Assembly (NCBI GenBank): GCA_030549175.1
Contig: JAUKUA010000002.1
Span: 4,216,001-4,280,000, forward strand
DNA length: 64,000 nt
Origin: Lasiosphaeris hirsuta
Lineage: Eukaryota > Ascomycota > Sordariomycetes > Sordariales > Lasiosphaeriaceae
Direction of reading: 5' to 3'
Within the stretch, counting starts at the first letter, position 1. The number at the start of each line of letters is the position of its first letter. Both the position numbers and the translations under genes were made by a program. Positions 44,601 through 56,298 of the stretch are shown here, piece after piece. Below the pieces are notes generated by a model. That model was not told the DNA's origin and did no database searches. It worked only from the letters and a program-made list of their open reading frames with translations.

Positions 44601-46836
44601 CTCGCCAGGCGGGACCCCAGTGCTGGGTCCGACGGTCAACGGTGACGAGATCGGCGGAGTTTCCAGCTTGAGTCGATCCCATCTTGGAAATGAGGCTAAG
44701 ACGCGTCCAACAGCACGTGTGCCGTCGCCCGGAGATGTTAGCCCCAGCTCTCGCAGGCGGCCTAGCGGGTCTCTCACCGCCCAACCGAGCGTCAAGCGCA
44801 AGTCGTATGGCCCCGACGTCGACTTTGAGGAGAACGAAGTCCGCTTTTCGCAGAGCTCGACCCTGGTAAACAAGCTGAATGTCGCGGCCAACGACTCAGG
44901 CGACGACTCGGACGATGGCCTGTTTGCGGTCCCCATCTCGGCACGCGGTGGTGCTAATAAGGGTAAGGCGCCAGCGGCGTCCAAGCAACTTGGCGCCGAG
45001 AGCGGCGAATCGGACGGCAATGGGGGCAAGCGGCCCAGTTTGAGGTTGAACACCAATCGATCAAAGAAGGCGCTCTCGGTGGCCTTCACGTCACCGCAAT
45101 CTAGTGGGCCGAGCGCGACGCCGGCCGGAGAGGACGGAGAGGACGAGAGCGTCCGGAGCTCCAAGTCCTCGCAGCGGCGCACACCAGCAACGCCGAGGTC
45201 GGACAGCTGGGAATCGGAGGAACGTGAAAATAAACTCAACAGGCGCAAGTCTTTTATTGAAAAGGATGTATGGGCTAATCGTCCCCCAACCGATGCGCTC
45301 ATCAACAATCTCGAGGACTTCTTCCCCAACCTCGATGTTGATCAGCCCGTTTTGGAGGAAGGCGAGGCTCAGGACCCGCCATCGCCAATCGCCGAGGCCG
45401 ATGAGAATCAGGCAGAGCAGTCGTCAGCGTCGGCTTCGAGCGGACCTCCTCAGCTTCCCGCACTGCAGACCAGCCTCCCTTCCAACAGGATCTCGTCCAT
45501 TTACAATGAGAGCGACACTCTCGGCTCCGACGAGTCTACGCTCAAAGCCCTCGAGTCACGGCCGGTATCGATGCAGTCCCTCGCGCATCGTAGTATTCGT
45601 CGATCGGGGGGTTTGGGACGCATGAAGTCGATTAGAGAAGTCGCCCGCGGTGCTCATGAGGCAAACAAACGCTACACGCAAACCGCTGTGCAGATTGGCG
45701 CCCAGACAGCGGCCGCAAACAACAATAGCAACCTAATGCGCCGCAAGAGCACCAAAATGTTCAACGCCAACATTGTGCAGATCCAGCCAGGCCGCGACTC
45801 GATCAACATGGCGGGCATGGGACTCACAACGGTGCCACAGGACAGCCTGCCGGGCCAGGACAAGCGGGACAGCTTACCCAAGCGGCAGACGACGTTCCGG
45901 TGGTTCAAGGGCCAGCTTATCGGCAAGGGTACCTTTGGTCGCGTGTATCTGGGCATGAACGCGACGACGGGCGAGTTCTTGGCTGTCAAGGAGGTCGAGG
46001 TCAACCCCAAAGCCGCGCAGGGCGACAAGAAGAAGATGCTGGAGCTGGTAGCGGCGCTTGACCAAGAGATTGACACGATGCAGCACTTGGATCACGTCAA
46101 TATCGTGCAGTACCTGGGGTGTGAGCGCAAGGAGACGAGCATCTCGATTTTCCTCGAGTACATCTCGGGTGGCTCGATCGGGTCGTGTCTTCGCAAGCAC
46201 GGCAAGTTTGAGGAGCCCGTTGTCGCGTCGCTGACGAGACAGACGCTCTCTGGGCTGGCGTATCTCCATCGGGAAGGTATCTTGCATCGTGATCTCAAGG
46301 CGGATAATATTTTGTTGGACCTCGATGGGACATGCAAGATCAGCGACTTTGGTATCAGCAAGAAGACGGATAACATCTATGGCAACGACAAGACCAACTC
46401 GATGCAGGGGTCTGTGTTCTGGATGGCGCCCGAGGTCATCCGGTCGCAGCGCGAGGGATACAGCGCCAAGGTGGATATCTGGTCGCTTGGGTGTGTGGTG
46501 CTCGAGATGTTTTGCGGAAGGCGGCCGTGGAGCAAGGAGGAGGCGGTCGGGGCCATCTATAAGATCGCGAATGGGGAGACACCACCAATCCCGGACGAGG
46601 TTAGGGAGGAGATCAGTCCGATTGCGATTGCGTTCATGCTGGATTGTTTTACGGTGTAAGTTTTCTCTTCTTTCTTGAAAAGGGGCGGTGTTGGCGATGC
46701 TAATGATGCGAATAGGAACCCGTCGGAACGGCCGACTGCCGACGTACTGCTCTCGCAGCACCCGTTCTGCGAGCTGGATCCCAACTATAGCTTCTTGGAT
46801 ACGGATTTGCATGCCAAGATCAGGGGAACTTATTAA
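41617..46836 (+). CDS. bck1: MAPKKK of the cell-wall integrity pathway (Bck1/MIK-1)
   Basis: Exons 41617-42636, 42700-46655 and 46716-46836 (1,698 aa). Intron 1 (63 nt, GTAAGT donor, CTGAC branch site, CACAG acceptor) has no stop and is a multiple of three, so unspliced RNA would still read through. The first 150 residues are proline-rich. A SAM-like helical segment, WPIDQVVLWLQTNQFSRDW, starts near 216. A Ras-association-like domain, AYLLATVDCWNYRMVDV to LKLFVR, spans about 600-690. The kinase domain begins near 1407 with GKGTFGRVYLG, has HRDLKADNIL (about 1536) and DFGISKK, and ends after the last intron at HPFCELDPNYSF. The kinase acts below protein kinase C and activates the Mkk1/Slt2 (MEK-1/MAK-1) module under cell-wall stress. 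Confidence 0.94.
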
Positions 46837-47910
46837 TTGCCTGGGTGTTGGTCGTAGGATATACCGGTAGCGTGTATGAGGGGAACGGTGTCGAGAGGGT
46901 CATGTTTGGAACCATGGGCAAAAAGTACTGTATTGTTAGTACCCACACGGCGTGTAGAAGGAAGGGCCCAGGGTTGGCCCGGGGTGGGATTGTTTGTACG
47001 AAGGGGGAAGGGGCCAAAATCAGAGACGTGATTACGATGCTGGCATGTTTCTAGAGTACCGCGTCCGTAATTGTGGTGTTAGAACTCAAATTCTCCTGCG
47101 TCTTGCGTTGCTGCATTGCTACAAACTACCCGGCTGTCCATGACAAGCCAGGGAAGTCCCTGGACCGAAGACCAGCCCACACGTGCCACATCCCAAAGTT
47201 GACAGTTGGTGTGCAGAAGATCTGCTGTCAAGTGGGGTTGTAGGGCAGAGGCAGGCAGCCACGGGCAGATGCGCGCAAAATTCCCGTCGCGAGTTACCAG
47301 TCGGCCATTTATCTGGCTGTTTCTGGCGTCCATTGATACATTACCCGGATAGTCTCCGTCGTGGAGCGAGGGCCAAAACTACCGGGCCGGTCCACCCCTC
47401 ATACGAATGAATATTGACAACTCGGCGCTGTGTCCACCGTGTCCCCGCATGCTACTTGCCAAGACAAATATGTCTTCCAGGACTGCCAATCCGGGGCTGG
47501 CGCATCTTGGCATCAAGCCATGGCCTTTCCCCTGCAGCCCAGGCCAGCCCAGCTTCGGCCAGGCGCGTGTGGCTCCGTCGACGCTTGACAGGAGAGGAAT
47601 CCCACGATGCTGGCCCCGTGGTTCTGCCGTTGCCCCTGCCCGTTCTTGCCCTTGGCCAAGCGAGACTCTCCCCGGAGCAGCTCCATCGTTCTCCGGTCTA
47701 CCTCGCCATGCCTCGTGCTGCCTGAAGGCTCCTTTTGGCTCTTGGAATTTTGGTCTTTGGTGATTCTCTACATTCCCTCTCGCCCAGCCATGCTCCCTCC
47801 CTGTGTGGGTCGTGGCTGAAGTATCCTGTCTGCTCCTCGCAAGTCGCAACCCAGACACACACTCCTTCTTCCGGCCGTCGCGCCGTGTCGCTCCCTACAC
47901 CACATCCACC
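46837..47910. other. Intergenic, bck1 to GH47 mannosidase
   Basis: 1.07 kb; the final 150 bp is C/T-rich leader. The open frame of the next gene extends upstream to 47803 without a usable ATG. No other gene is seen. Confidence 0.55.
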
Positions 47911-50900
47911 ATGCTGCGTCTCAGGAGGTACCGCGTTTACGTGGTATGCGCCTTCGTAGTCATTGCGCTGCTGTACCACGTCTCGAAGAACTCGCAATGG
48001 GACTACTCGCAGACAGCCCGCTACCATGGGAACACAGGCGCGCAGCAGCATGAGCCTAGGCCAGCGGCCCCCGGCTCCGGCCAGCATCTCAACGAACCAG
48101 TGCGGCGACCGCACCAATCCACACAGACGAAGCCGTCGCAAACACGGCTGCAGAAGCAGAAGCCGCCGCACACGGCCCTCATCCCAGGGCATCGCAACAG
48201 CAGCAACACACACACGGTGAAGGACACCTCGATAAGGATACCCCAGCTTAGGACGAGCAACGAGGTTAAAGGGGGGTATGGACTGCCCACCGCAGGGCTG
48301 GCAGCCACGCCCGCGCCCGCCAAGGCGTATCCCGCTCACGGCGGCGACACCAAGAGCACGGGAGCACCGACGACGACGACCATCGCAGTCGCCATCCCTG
48401 ACCGCACCATGACCCATAACGAGGACGGCCAGCCCACCCTCAGCGCCGAGGAAACCCTCACTACCACCACCACGAGCACAACGGCCCACTGGAAGAAGCC
48501 AGTGGAGCACTTCCCGGTCAAGGAGGAGTCGCTCATCATGCTGCCGACGGGCACCCCGGTGCCGATCCCGGCGGTACAGCACGTCTTCGGGGAGGAGTCG
48601 TTCGAGGCCAAGGCGAAGCGCGAGAGGCGGCTGGGTCAGGTCAAGGCCGAGGCGAAGCGCGCGTGGGATGGGTACAAGAAGTACGCCTGGACGCACGACG
48701 AGCTGGTACCGGTGGCGCGTGACAAGAAGGACCCGTTCTGCGGGTGGGCGGCGACGCTGGTGGATGCGATGGATACGCTGTGGCTGATGGGCATGAAGGC
48801 TGAGTTTGACGATGCGGTCGACGCCGTCAAGGAGATTGATTTTACGACGACGCCGTACCGGACCGATATTCCAGTGTTTGAGACGATTATTAGGTATCTG
48901 GGGGGGCTCTTGGGAGCCTATGATGTGACGGGCGGGCCGGAGGGGGAGTACAAGGTGCTGCTGGATAAGGCGGAGGAGTTGGCCGAGATTTTGATGAGCG
49001 TCTTTGACACGCCGAATCGCATGCCCATTCTGTACTACCATTGGAAGCCCGATGCCAACATTGAGCCGAAGCGGGCGTCGACCGGTTCGGGTGTGGCTGA
49101 GATGGGTACCATGAGCATGGAGTTTACGCGGCTGGCGCAGCTGACGGGGAAGAATAAGTACTACGATGCCGTTGCGCGCATCACCGACGCTCTCGAGGAG
49201 CTCCAGAACCGCGAAGGCGGGACTTCGCTCCCGGGTATCTTCCCGCAGAATATCGACGCATCGGGCTGCAACCGGACCGCGATGAGAATTCTCAGGGCAG
49301 AAAATGCTGAGAGGAAGCAGGCTGAAGAGCTTGCCATGAAACAGGCCGAAGAAGCCTATGGTGACCCCGAGGTCCTGCCACCTGCAGACAGTGCACCACC
49401 CCCGTTACGCAACAACGCAACCGAGGTGGAAACTGCGCAATATGGTGAGAAGGACATGTTTGGTGTTCAGACGGGGGACAGCGCGGACGAGTCCGTGACA
49501 ACCACCGCCCGGGTCGCCAAGCGGGGCGAGCCACCTTCGATCCCTTCGCCCTCGTTCCTCGCAAAGCGCCAACCGCAGAACATGGAACCCGACTGCATTC
49601 CCCAGGGCCTGGCGAGCAGCGGCTACGGCGGGGACTCGTACAGCATGGGCGGCAGCCAAGATTCGGCCTACGAGTACTTCCCCAAGCAGTACCTCATGCT
49701 GGGCGGCCTGGTGCCCAAGTACCGCGCCATGCACGAGAAGACGGTCGAGGCGGTCAAGAAGTACCTGCTCTTCCGTCCCATGGTGGAGGGCGACCCGGAT
49801 ATCCTGTTCTCCGCCAAGGTGGTCGCCCCGCATGACAACGACGAGAATCTCACGTACGACTGGGAGGTCACCCACCTGACGTGCTTTCTCGGCGGCATGT
49901 TTGGCCTTGGCGGCAAGATCTTCGAGCGCCCCGAGGATGTCGAGATCGGAAGGAAGCTCTCGGCCGGCTGTGCCTGGGCGTACGATGTCATGCCGACCGG
50001 TATCATGCCCGAGTTTGCGGCCGTCATGCCGTGTGCCAAGGCCGACGATTGCCACTTCAACAAGACGGCGTGGTACGAGGCTCTCGATCCACGCTTCGAG
50101 GCGCGCGAGGCGGAAATGGAGGAGTACTACCTCCAGAAAAAGGGGTGGAAATTGGCTGTCCAGGAGTTGAAGGAGAAGGCGGCCTTGCAGCAGGCCGAGG
50201 ATGCGCGCCGCAAGGAAGAGGAGAAGCAGAAGGCGGCGGAGGAAGCGAAGAAGAAGCAGGCCGAGGACGCGAGGAAAAGAGCTGAGGAGGAGGAGGAGGA
50301 GAAGAGGCTGAGGCCTGCCAACGGCACTCTACCCGAGGGCGGCGGAGCAACGGCTAATGCCGGTAAGGAGTCGGGTCACGATATCAAGGAGAAGGACAAC
50401 ACCCCCGAGCAATTTGTGCAGAATGTGCAGAAACGCGATCTGTTGGGTGTCGGGAGTTTGCCGGTGGGAGAGGAGGCTGAGGCGAAGATGATTGAGGATA
50501 AGGTCAAGAGGCTTGAAGGACATGTCAAGCCTGGCGCTGATCTCCCTGTCGCCTCGCCCTCTCCCGATGCCAATGTCACCCCCCTTTCCGATCCCGATGT
50601 CACATCCCGCTCCCCTGACGAGGGTGACCAAAAGCCGATGATCGATATCATCCTACCACCGGAGCCCGATCGCCCCAAGACACATGAGGAGTACGTCGCC
50701 GAGTTACTCGAGCGCGAAAACTTGGTACCGGGCTTTACAAGCATCCGAGACCCACGGTACATCCTCCGGTAAGTCCCCCCTCCCAACCCCCCTTTTCCCG
50801 TCCCAACACTAACCAAACCCAACCCAGCCCCGAAGCCATCGAATCGGTTTGGTACATGTACCGCATCACGGGTGACCCGGCCTGGCAGGAGCGCGGGTGG

Positions 50901-51125
50901 CGCATGTTCGAGGCCGTCATCGCGGCCACGCAGACCGAAGTCGGGCACACGGCCATCTCGGACGTCACGACCAGTGAGGAGCCGCGCCCAACCGACAGCA
51001 TGGAGAGCTTCTGGCTCGCCGAGACGCTCAAGTACTTTTATCTGCTATTTACCACGCCCGACGTGCTCTCGTTGGATGAGTGGGTGCTGAATACCGAGGC
51101 CCATCCGTTTAGGAGGCCGACATGA
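47911..51125 (+). CDS. GH47 alpha-1,2-mannosidase with two large insertions
   Basis: Exons 47911-50768 and 50828-51125 (1,051 aa), with a 59-nt intron (GTAAGT donor). An N-terminal anchor, [17 protein letters not shown] (about residues 7-23), predicts a type II membrane protein of the ER or Golgi. A 220-residue low-complexity stalk follows. The GH47 barrel starts near 249 with [15 protein letters not shown], then [39 protein letters not shown], and ends [12 protein letters not shown], the usual calcium-binding Thr motif. Two insertions interrupt it: about 458-560, and about 750-927, the latter a Lys/Glu/Ala-rich probable coiled coil. Such proteins trim Man9 N-glycans or act in ER-associated degradation; which applies here is unclear. 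Confidence 0.88.
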
Positions 51126-52027
51126 GTTTTTTTGTTCAGTAGGGGTGCGGGGGAAGTATATATATATATACATATCCGTTTGGCTTGGACAGCAATTTTA
51201 GGATAGTTTTAGGATCGCCTTTTTTAGGAGGGGCACATACACGATGCATGTATACCAATTGGAGGATGGCTGGATGGACCTGCGTTTTCGTAGCCTGTAG
51301 AAGATAATGCACTCGTCTGTTGAATGTGATAGTATCGAGTTGCTTTCCAAGTTCGGCACCGGGCTGTTGATATATATATTGGGGTCTGTCGACGCCGATC
51401 CCGACTTCCTAAATCCCAGTGAAAACCCTTGGTCACGTAACCTCACACAGCAACAAGTTGGAAAAACAGTTTGAGAATCGCGAGATGTTTCAGCTGCTAC
51501 ATACGCAACAACTACCTCTCTAACAACCCCAAACCACACCGAAACACAGGTGATCACGAAACGTTTTCATCAGAGAAATCTTGATGGGGTGGGATATTTA
51601 TTTGCAAACACCCTAAAGCCAAAAGCAAACCCAAGCCAATGCCATGACAGCTGAAAAATCCGAACCGAGCCCGCCTGCTTGTTTGTATGTCCATATATGC
51701 ACATCCCATTATGGTCTCTTGTTGCCCCGTCTTTCGCGCAGCGCATAGCCAGAGACGTGCCCCTTATATGTTATAGCAACGCTACCATCGTAAAAGTTCC
51801 TGGGGGGGAGAAACCAATCCTGGGTCGTCCCAATGCCATCTTGTCTTCGCCTGCACGGCAAATGAGCCATATCCCACACATGATCCAGGGGCTCATCGTC
51901 CCAGCTCTCTGCCTGTCATCATGATATATCCTGATTTCATTCCGGTCGTTCGTTGTCGCGCATATCGAAACAATCTCTCAAACAAATACCCACACACTCT
52001 CACCCAATCGCCTCCTCTTGACCTCGA
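51126..52027. other. Convergent intergenic region with a TA microsatellite
   Basis: 0.9 kb between two 3' ends. A TATATA run lies near 51,157-51,170. No gene was recognised. Confidence 0.55.
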
Positions 52028-53043
52028 TTAGTTATCCATGATATCCGCCAGCACCCTGATACTTAATATCATGACGAGCAGGCCGATCGTGACGATGATG
52101 AGTAACGTGAAACTGAACCATCCCATGACCATGGCTGACGTTCCGACACCTGAGAGTACGCTCCCATTGCCAAAATCTTGTGCAATGATGCTCGCTGCCA
52201 CTGATGCCGTGTGTTGCCATAACACCGACACAAGGACGAAGATGGATGCGATGAAGATGATGGCCAGCGCCACTTGGCTCACGGGCCGGCTGGGGAACGG
52301 CTTGACCTCGCGCTCGGAGCCCTCGCTGTCGGCCTCCTCGTGCCAACCTGGAAAGGTCGCGAGGAGGAGGAGGCAGATGAAGGCAAAGATAATGGCGATG
52401 ATGCTAGATTTCCGTTAGCCGGATAGGTCGAAGAAGAGGCAGTGAGTGGGCCGCACTTACAGTAGGTAGGGAAATACAATCATGTCCTTGAACTGGCTTG
52501 CCAGCCAAATCAGGTTCAGAGGATCCTGGTCAACTGAGACCTCGTTCGCAAGTGTTGTCGCATTGTTGCTGCAAAGCCAGGAGCCGCCGTCGGGGTTTAC
52601 GCAAATACCGAAGTAGCCCACACGTGCTTGTAACCTTGCGCCTCCGACGATGTTGCTAATAGCCGTGTTGACATTGTAGTCGACTTGCGCCGTGTCGGGC
52701 ACAGCTGTGTACTTTTGATAGTAGAGTGAGAGGAGGAAGATATCGGGTATTAACGGTGACGAGGATGAACAGCCCGCCAACAGGAGTGCTACATTGGTTG
52801 TTAGCCACTGTGTTTAGGCCAGGGGGACGGGAGGAAGCTCACATAGTAGTATTATTGCTACCATAATCAGGATCATCAACACATGGTGATACCCCAGGAA
52901 CGGTACGAATCCTTCTGGTCAGTTAGCTTGTTATTCGTAATGGATAGCCCTCATTCTGATCTTGAGTGAGAGAGGGCTGTGAGCGCTGGCACAGGGCGAG
53001 ATCACGTACTGTAGAAACCCAACTGGAACCTTTCGCTTGCCAT
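52028..53043 (-). CDS. fig1: Fig1-family Ca2+ regulator and membrane fusion protein
   Basis: Four exons on the minus strand, 53043-53010, 52914-52843, 52788-52461 and 52403-52028 (269 aa), in phase. The product starts MASERFQLGFY and has four predicted membrane helices: HVLMILIMVAIILLSLLLAG, the segment ending FPYLLIIAIIFAFICLLLLA, VALAIIFIASIFVLVSVLW, and FTLLIIVTIGLLVMILSI. The first extracellular loop begins GCSSSSPLIPDIFLLSLYYQ and contains VGYFGICV followed by WLC, the claudin-like signature of Fig1 proteins. Fig1 supports low-affinity calcium influx and cell fusion in mating, and sexual development and growth in filamentous fungi. It sits at the plasma membrane. The family call rests on topology and the loop motif. 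Confidence 0.85.
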
Positions 53044-54628
53044 CTTGTCTGTGCTGCTTCCGCTAGACGTCTAGAATTCCTCCTCTACGCTGCTCGTGGA
53101 ACCCACACCTGTCCTCCTCCGTGCAGTGCCGGAGTGAACGGTAGGGTCTGGGCAGCGGATCTGGTACTTGATTCACGTTGGCCCGCGGAGACTGGAATGC
53201 GGTTGTTCCCGTGTCTCGGCCGTCTTGTAGCTGGCTCGGCGGCGTCTGGAGCAAGCGCTGAGGGGAATCGGAACACAGAGGCGGCTCGAGTATCGGCGGG
53301 AAGGAAGCGAGAGAAGGGAGAGAGAGTCTCGTTGATCAATGTCCACCTAGAAGGTCAGGATGCTGCAACGATAGCGTGAGCACACACAACACCACACCAC
53401 GGTGGTTGAGATGAGCAGTGGGGGAGGGAGACTTTGGTCTGCAGTCTTGAGCTGAACGAGAGGGTGATGTTAGACGGGTGTTTGCTGGAATGCAAAAGAG
53501 TGGAAGCGTGTGTGTGCAATGGTGACGCACAGTGAATGACAGAATATGGAGAGTGTCTGCGATCTGCTTGCTGCAATGTTGGTGGGCTGGAATGCGGATT
53601 CTTGTGACGGGTACAAGCTCGAGGAGGTTTGGTTTGGTTGTTGTTTTTTTTGGGTCTGGACAGAGAGATCAGAAAGATACTACAACAGGTCCTGCCACCA
53701 GTTTTCGCAGTACGATGCACTGGGATTGGAGATTGGTACAACCCGCTGGCTGGGTGCGACGGAGCCGTTGTCCCAACCACCAAGTTTTATTTACTTTGGG
53801 CTGGTTGTCCGGACACTGGCGATGGGGATGCGAGGGGCCGGTCTTGGCAGGAGAGAGGCAGGGGTTTGGAGTGGGGCTATGCAGGGCCTCGCCTCATCTC
53901 CCCAGCTCTCCTGCCCACTTACGCAGCGCCTGCGCTGCGCTGGAAACGAGGCTGGATCAATTGCATCAGTTGCATCGATTAATTCGCATTGTCGCCTGCG
54001 TGTCTCTGGTCGTGTCTCTGGTCGCGTTAAAAGTTCCACAACCGCCTGTTCTTGATCTCCTGGCTGCATTTCGATTGATAAGAATATCGCGCCAAACATG
54101 CACCGCGCTTGCTCTTGCAAAAGGGACCGCCAAACACCACAAGTTGTAGCTTTCACAATATGATGGAACATTGAGAGCGTTAGTCGGTTGCTGGGCTACC
54201 CATCCTTACCCTGGCGCCCCTAGACAGTTGTAGTAAGCTTGCGTCCAAGGGTGGTGTCAGCCGAGATCAGGGGCAGCAGAGCAATGCTGGTTGGCAGGCA
54301 ATGACATCATTCTGCCAACGCCCTACAAAACGGACACTGTGCATCTTTCATGCATAGGACGATAATGAAAGGCATCGCGACGGAGAGTCCATATTCAAAT
54401 ACTCGGGTAACGACCTCCGAACGGCCGCCGGCGATGCCTCGCGCCGTGTCGGACCATTTGTCAGCATCCGGGAAGATGGGTGGCCGAATAGCCCGATCGG
54501 GAACTTGGGTAGAAGATATATATTTTCTATCTTGATCCCATCGCAGGCGCAACCATAGATGATATTCACATGAGCCTAAACATAACTAAATATCCTCGTT
54601 TGACTTTTACCGCGGCGAAGTCGTTTAA
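53044..54628. other. Divergent intergenic region, fig1 to DsbA-like gene
   Basis: 1.6 kb with open frames on both strands that encode no recognisable domain. It should contain the promoters of both flanking genes. Confidence 0.5.
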
Positions 54629-55389
54629 ATGGCTGTTTTTAACATTAAAATCGTCTCCGATGTGGTTTGCCCCTTTGTAAGTCATCACCTCATTTCCCCG
54701 CAGAATAATACCAGAGAGCAGAGAACCTCACGCATTGCTAGTGCTATATTGGCAAAAAGCGCCTCGAACGCGCTATTTCGGTGTACAAAAAGACCGTCCC
54801 GGGCGGTGATCAAGACACTTTCAACATCAGCTGGCATCCCTTTTACCTTGATCCTACGAGTCCCAATGTTGGTATCCCTATCGGCACCCATATCGCTAGG
54901 AAGTTTGGCCCAGAACGTGTGCCGATGATGCAGGCGCGCATGGTGGCAATGGGCCAACCTGAGGGCATCAACTTCACTTGGGGAGGCAAGATCGGAAACA
55001 CTCGAAACGCCCATCGGCTCGTCCAGCTGGCCAAGACCAAGTCTACCGAAACGGAGGACAAGGTCATGACAGAGCTTTTCAAGTCTTACTTTGAGGGAAG
55101 CGGGGATGTCACGTCGCAAGCCATGCTCATCGACGCTGGCGCGAAGGCCGGACTCGACAGGGCCGAGATCAAGACGTGGCTTGACGAAGGGAAGGGGGGA
55201 GAGGAAGTCGACCGGGAAGTTGAAGTGGCGTATGCGAAAGGAATATCGGGTGTACCTGATTTTACCATCAACGATCGCTATCAGGTGCACGGAGCCCAAG
55301 ACGTCGAGGCATTCGTGATAGAGTTTTTGCGCGCCAAGGACACCTCGTCGAATGGCAGTGCGAATTCAGGCAAGGGCTTTAGCTGCTAG
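54629..55389 (+). CDS. DsbA-family (FrnE-like) thiol oxidoreductase
   Basis: Exons 54629-54676 and 54742-55389 (231 aa), with a 65-nt phase-0 intron. The short first exon codes for MAVFNIKIVSDVVCPF and the second starts CYIGKKRLERAI. Splicing therefore assembles the active-site CPFC (Cys14 to Cys17), as in DSBA-like thioredoxin-fold enzymes. Later landmarks are FYLDPTSPN, a helical insertion, LFKSYFEGSGDVT, and GISGVPDFTINDRYQVHGAQD with the cis-Pro loop (GVPDF) of the fold. No signal peptide is seen, so a cytosolic role is likely, unlike bacterial DsbA. Related proteins include 2-hydroxychromene-2-carboxylate isomerases, but those usually lack the second cysteine. The physiological substrate is unknown. 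Confidence 0.88.
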
Positions 55390-55488
55390 GAGACAACACC
55401 AATTTGGATATTTGGGGCCGAATGTCGTCCAACAATGCAGTGACAGCTTGATCAGTGTCTCCGAAGCAAGTGACAACACCCGGCCCCT

Positions 55489-56298
55489 TTACCTGCCCAG
55501 CAGGCCACCTAGGTCCCTCTCAATGGCGCGCAATCTCTCCTGGAGCTCGCGCTTTTTCCTGTCGAGCTCCCGGACTTCCTCCTCCTCTCTCCTGAGATCC
55601 TCATCCGTCAAGGGCCGCACCACATCTTCCATCACTTCATCCTCCTCGTCTTCTTCCACCCATCGCTCCGCATTCATCCTCTCCAGCGCCTCCTGCTGCT
55701 CTGCCACCTTTGCCTCGTAGTATGCCAGCGTGTTGCTTTGCTGCGCGTACTTCTGCCGCTGAGCCGGGACCCGCTCTAGCGCGCCCGGAAGCGGGTACAC
55801 GGCACAGAGCTTCTCGGCGCCGTGCAGCAGCACCTCGATGTCGACGTCTCCTCCGCCACCACTACCGCCCCGCCGCACAATTTGAGCGTGCAGATCTCCG
55901 CCCAACACGGCGGCCACGGCCGTGTTACGGCGCGCGGGCCCGCTTCGCGTCGAGCTTGGGGGTGGCCCAGTCGTCACCTCGCCCGCGGCGACATTGAACA
56001 CGGTTTGTCGACGTGATGATGGTTTTGGCGGATCTGGATTCTGGTTTGTGGCGGCTGGTAGGGGCGGGGGGACGGAGAAGAGGGCGCGCTCGTGTGCCTC
56101 GGTGTCGCGGATAAGCGATGTGATATCGTGGTTGGCGAGAAGCGCGTTGGTGAAGATCTTGGGGGGCGGGAAGCTGGGCGCGGCGCGGAAGCTTGTTAGC
56201 AAAGTCGGAGGCTGTCTGGAAATGGTGACTCACGGGAGGCTGTCGATGCCCTGGCAGGAGATGGAGATTTGCTCCAGATGCGCCGAGATGAGTGACAT
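55489..56298 (-). CDS. spc34: DASH complex subunit Spc34
   Basis: Two exons on the minus strand, 56298-56234 and 56173-55489 (249 aa), with phase 2 at the junction. The start reads MSLISAHLEQISISCQGIDSLP, and splicing to the CCCAG acceptor gives FPPPKIFTNALLANHDIT, the hallmark of Spc34. It continues LIRDTEAHERALFSVPPP. The C-terminal 70 residues, from AYYEAKVAEQQEALERMN, are strongly charged and predicted coiled coil. Spc34 is one of ten DASH/Dam1 ring subunits that couple kinetochores to microtubules in fungal mitosis. An alternative acceptor at AACAAG upstream breaks the conserved motif and was not used. The convergent DsbA-like gene ends only 99 bp away. Confidence 0.92.

Noticed and set aside
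45874..46812. 312-codon ORF on the minus strand
   Set aside because: Antisense to the Bck1 kinase domain, which is unambiguous on the plus strand.
47698..49041. 447-codon ORF on the minus strand
   Set aside because: Antisense to the GH47 mannosidase. Composition is Arg/His/Leu-rich with no motif, while the plus-strand frame has clear enzyme motifs.
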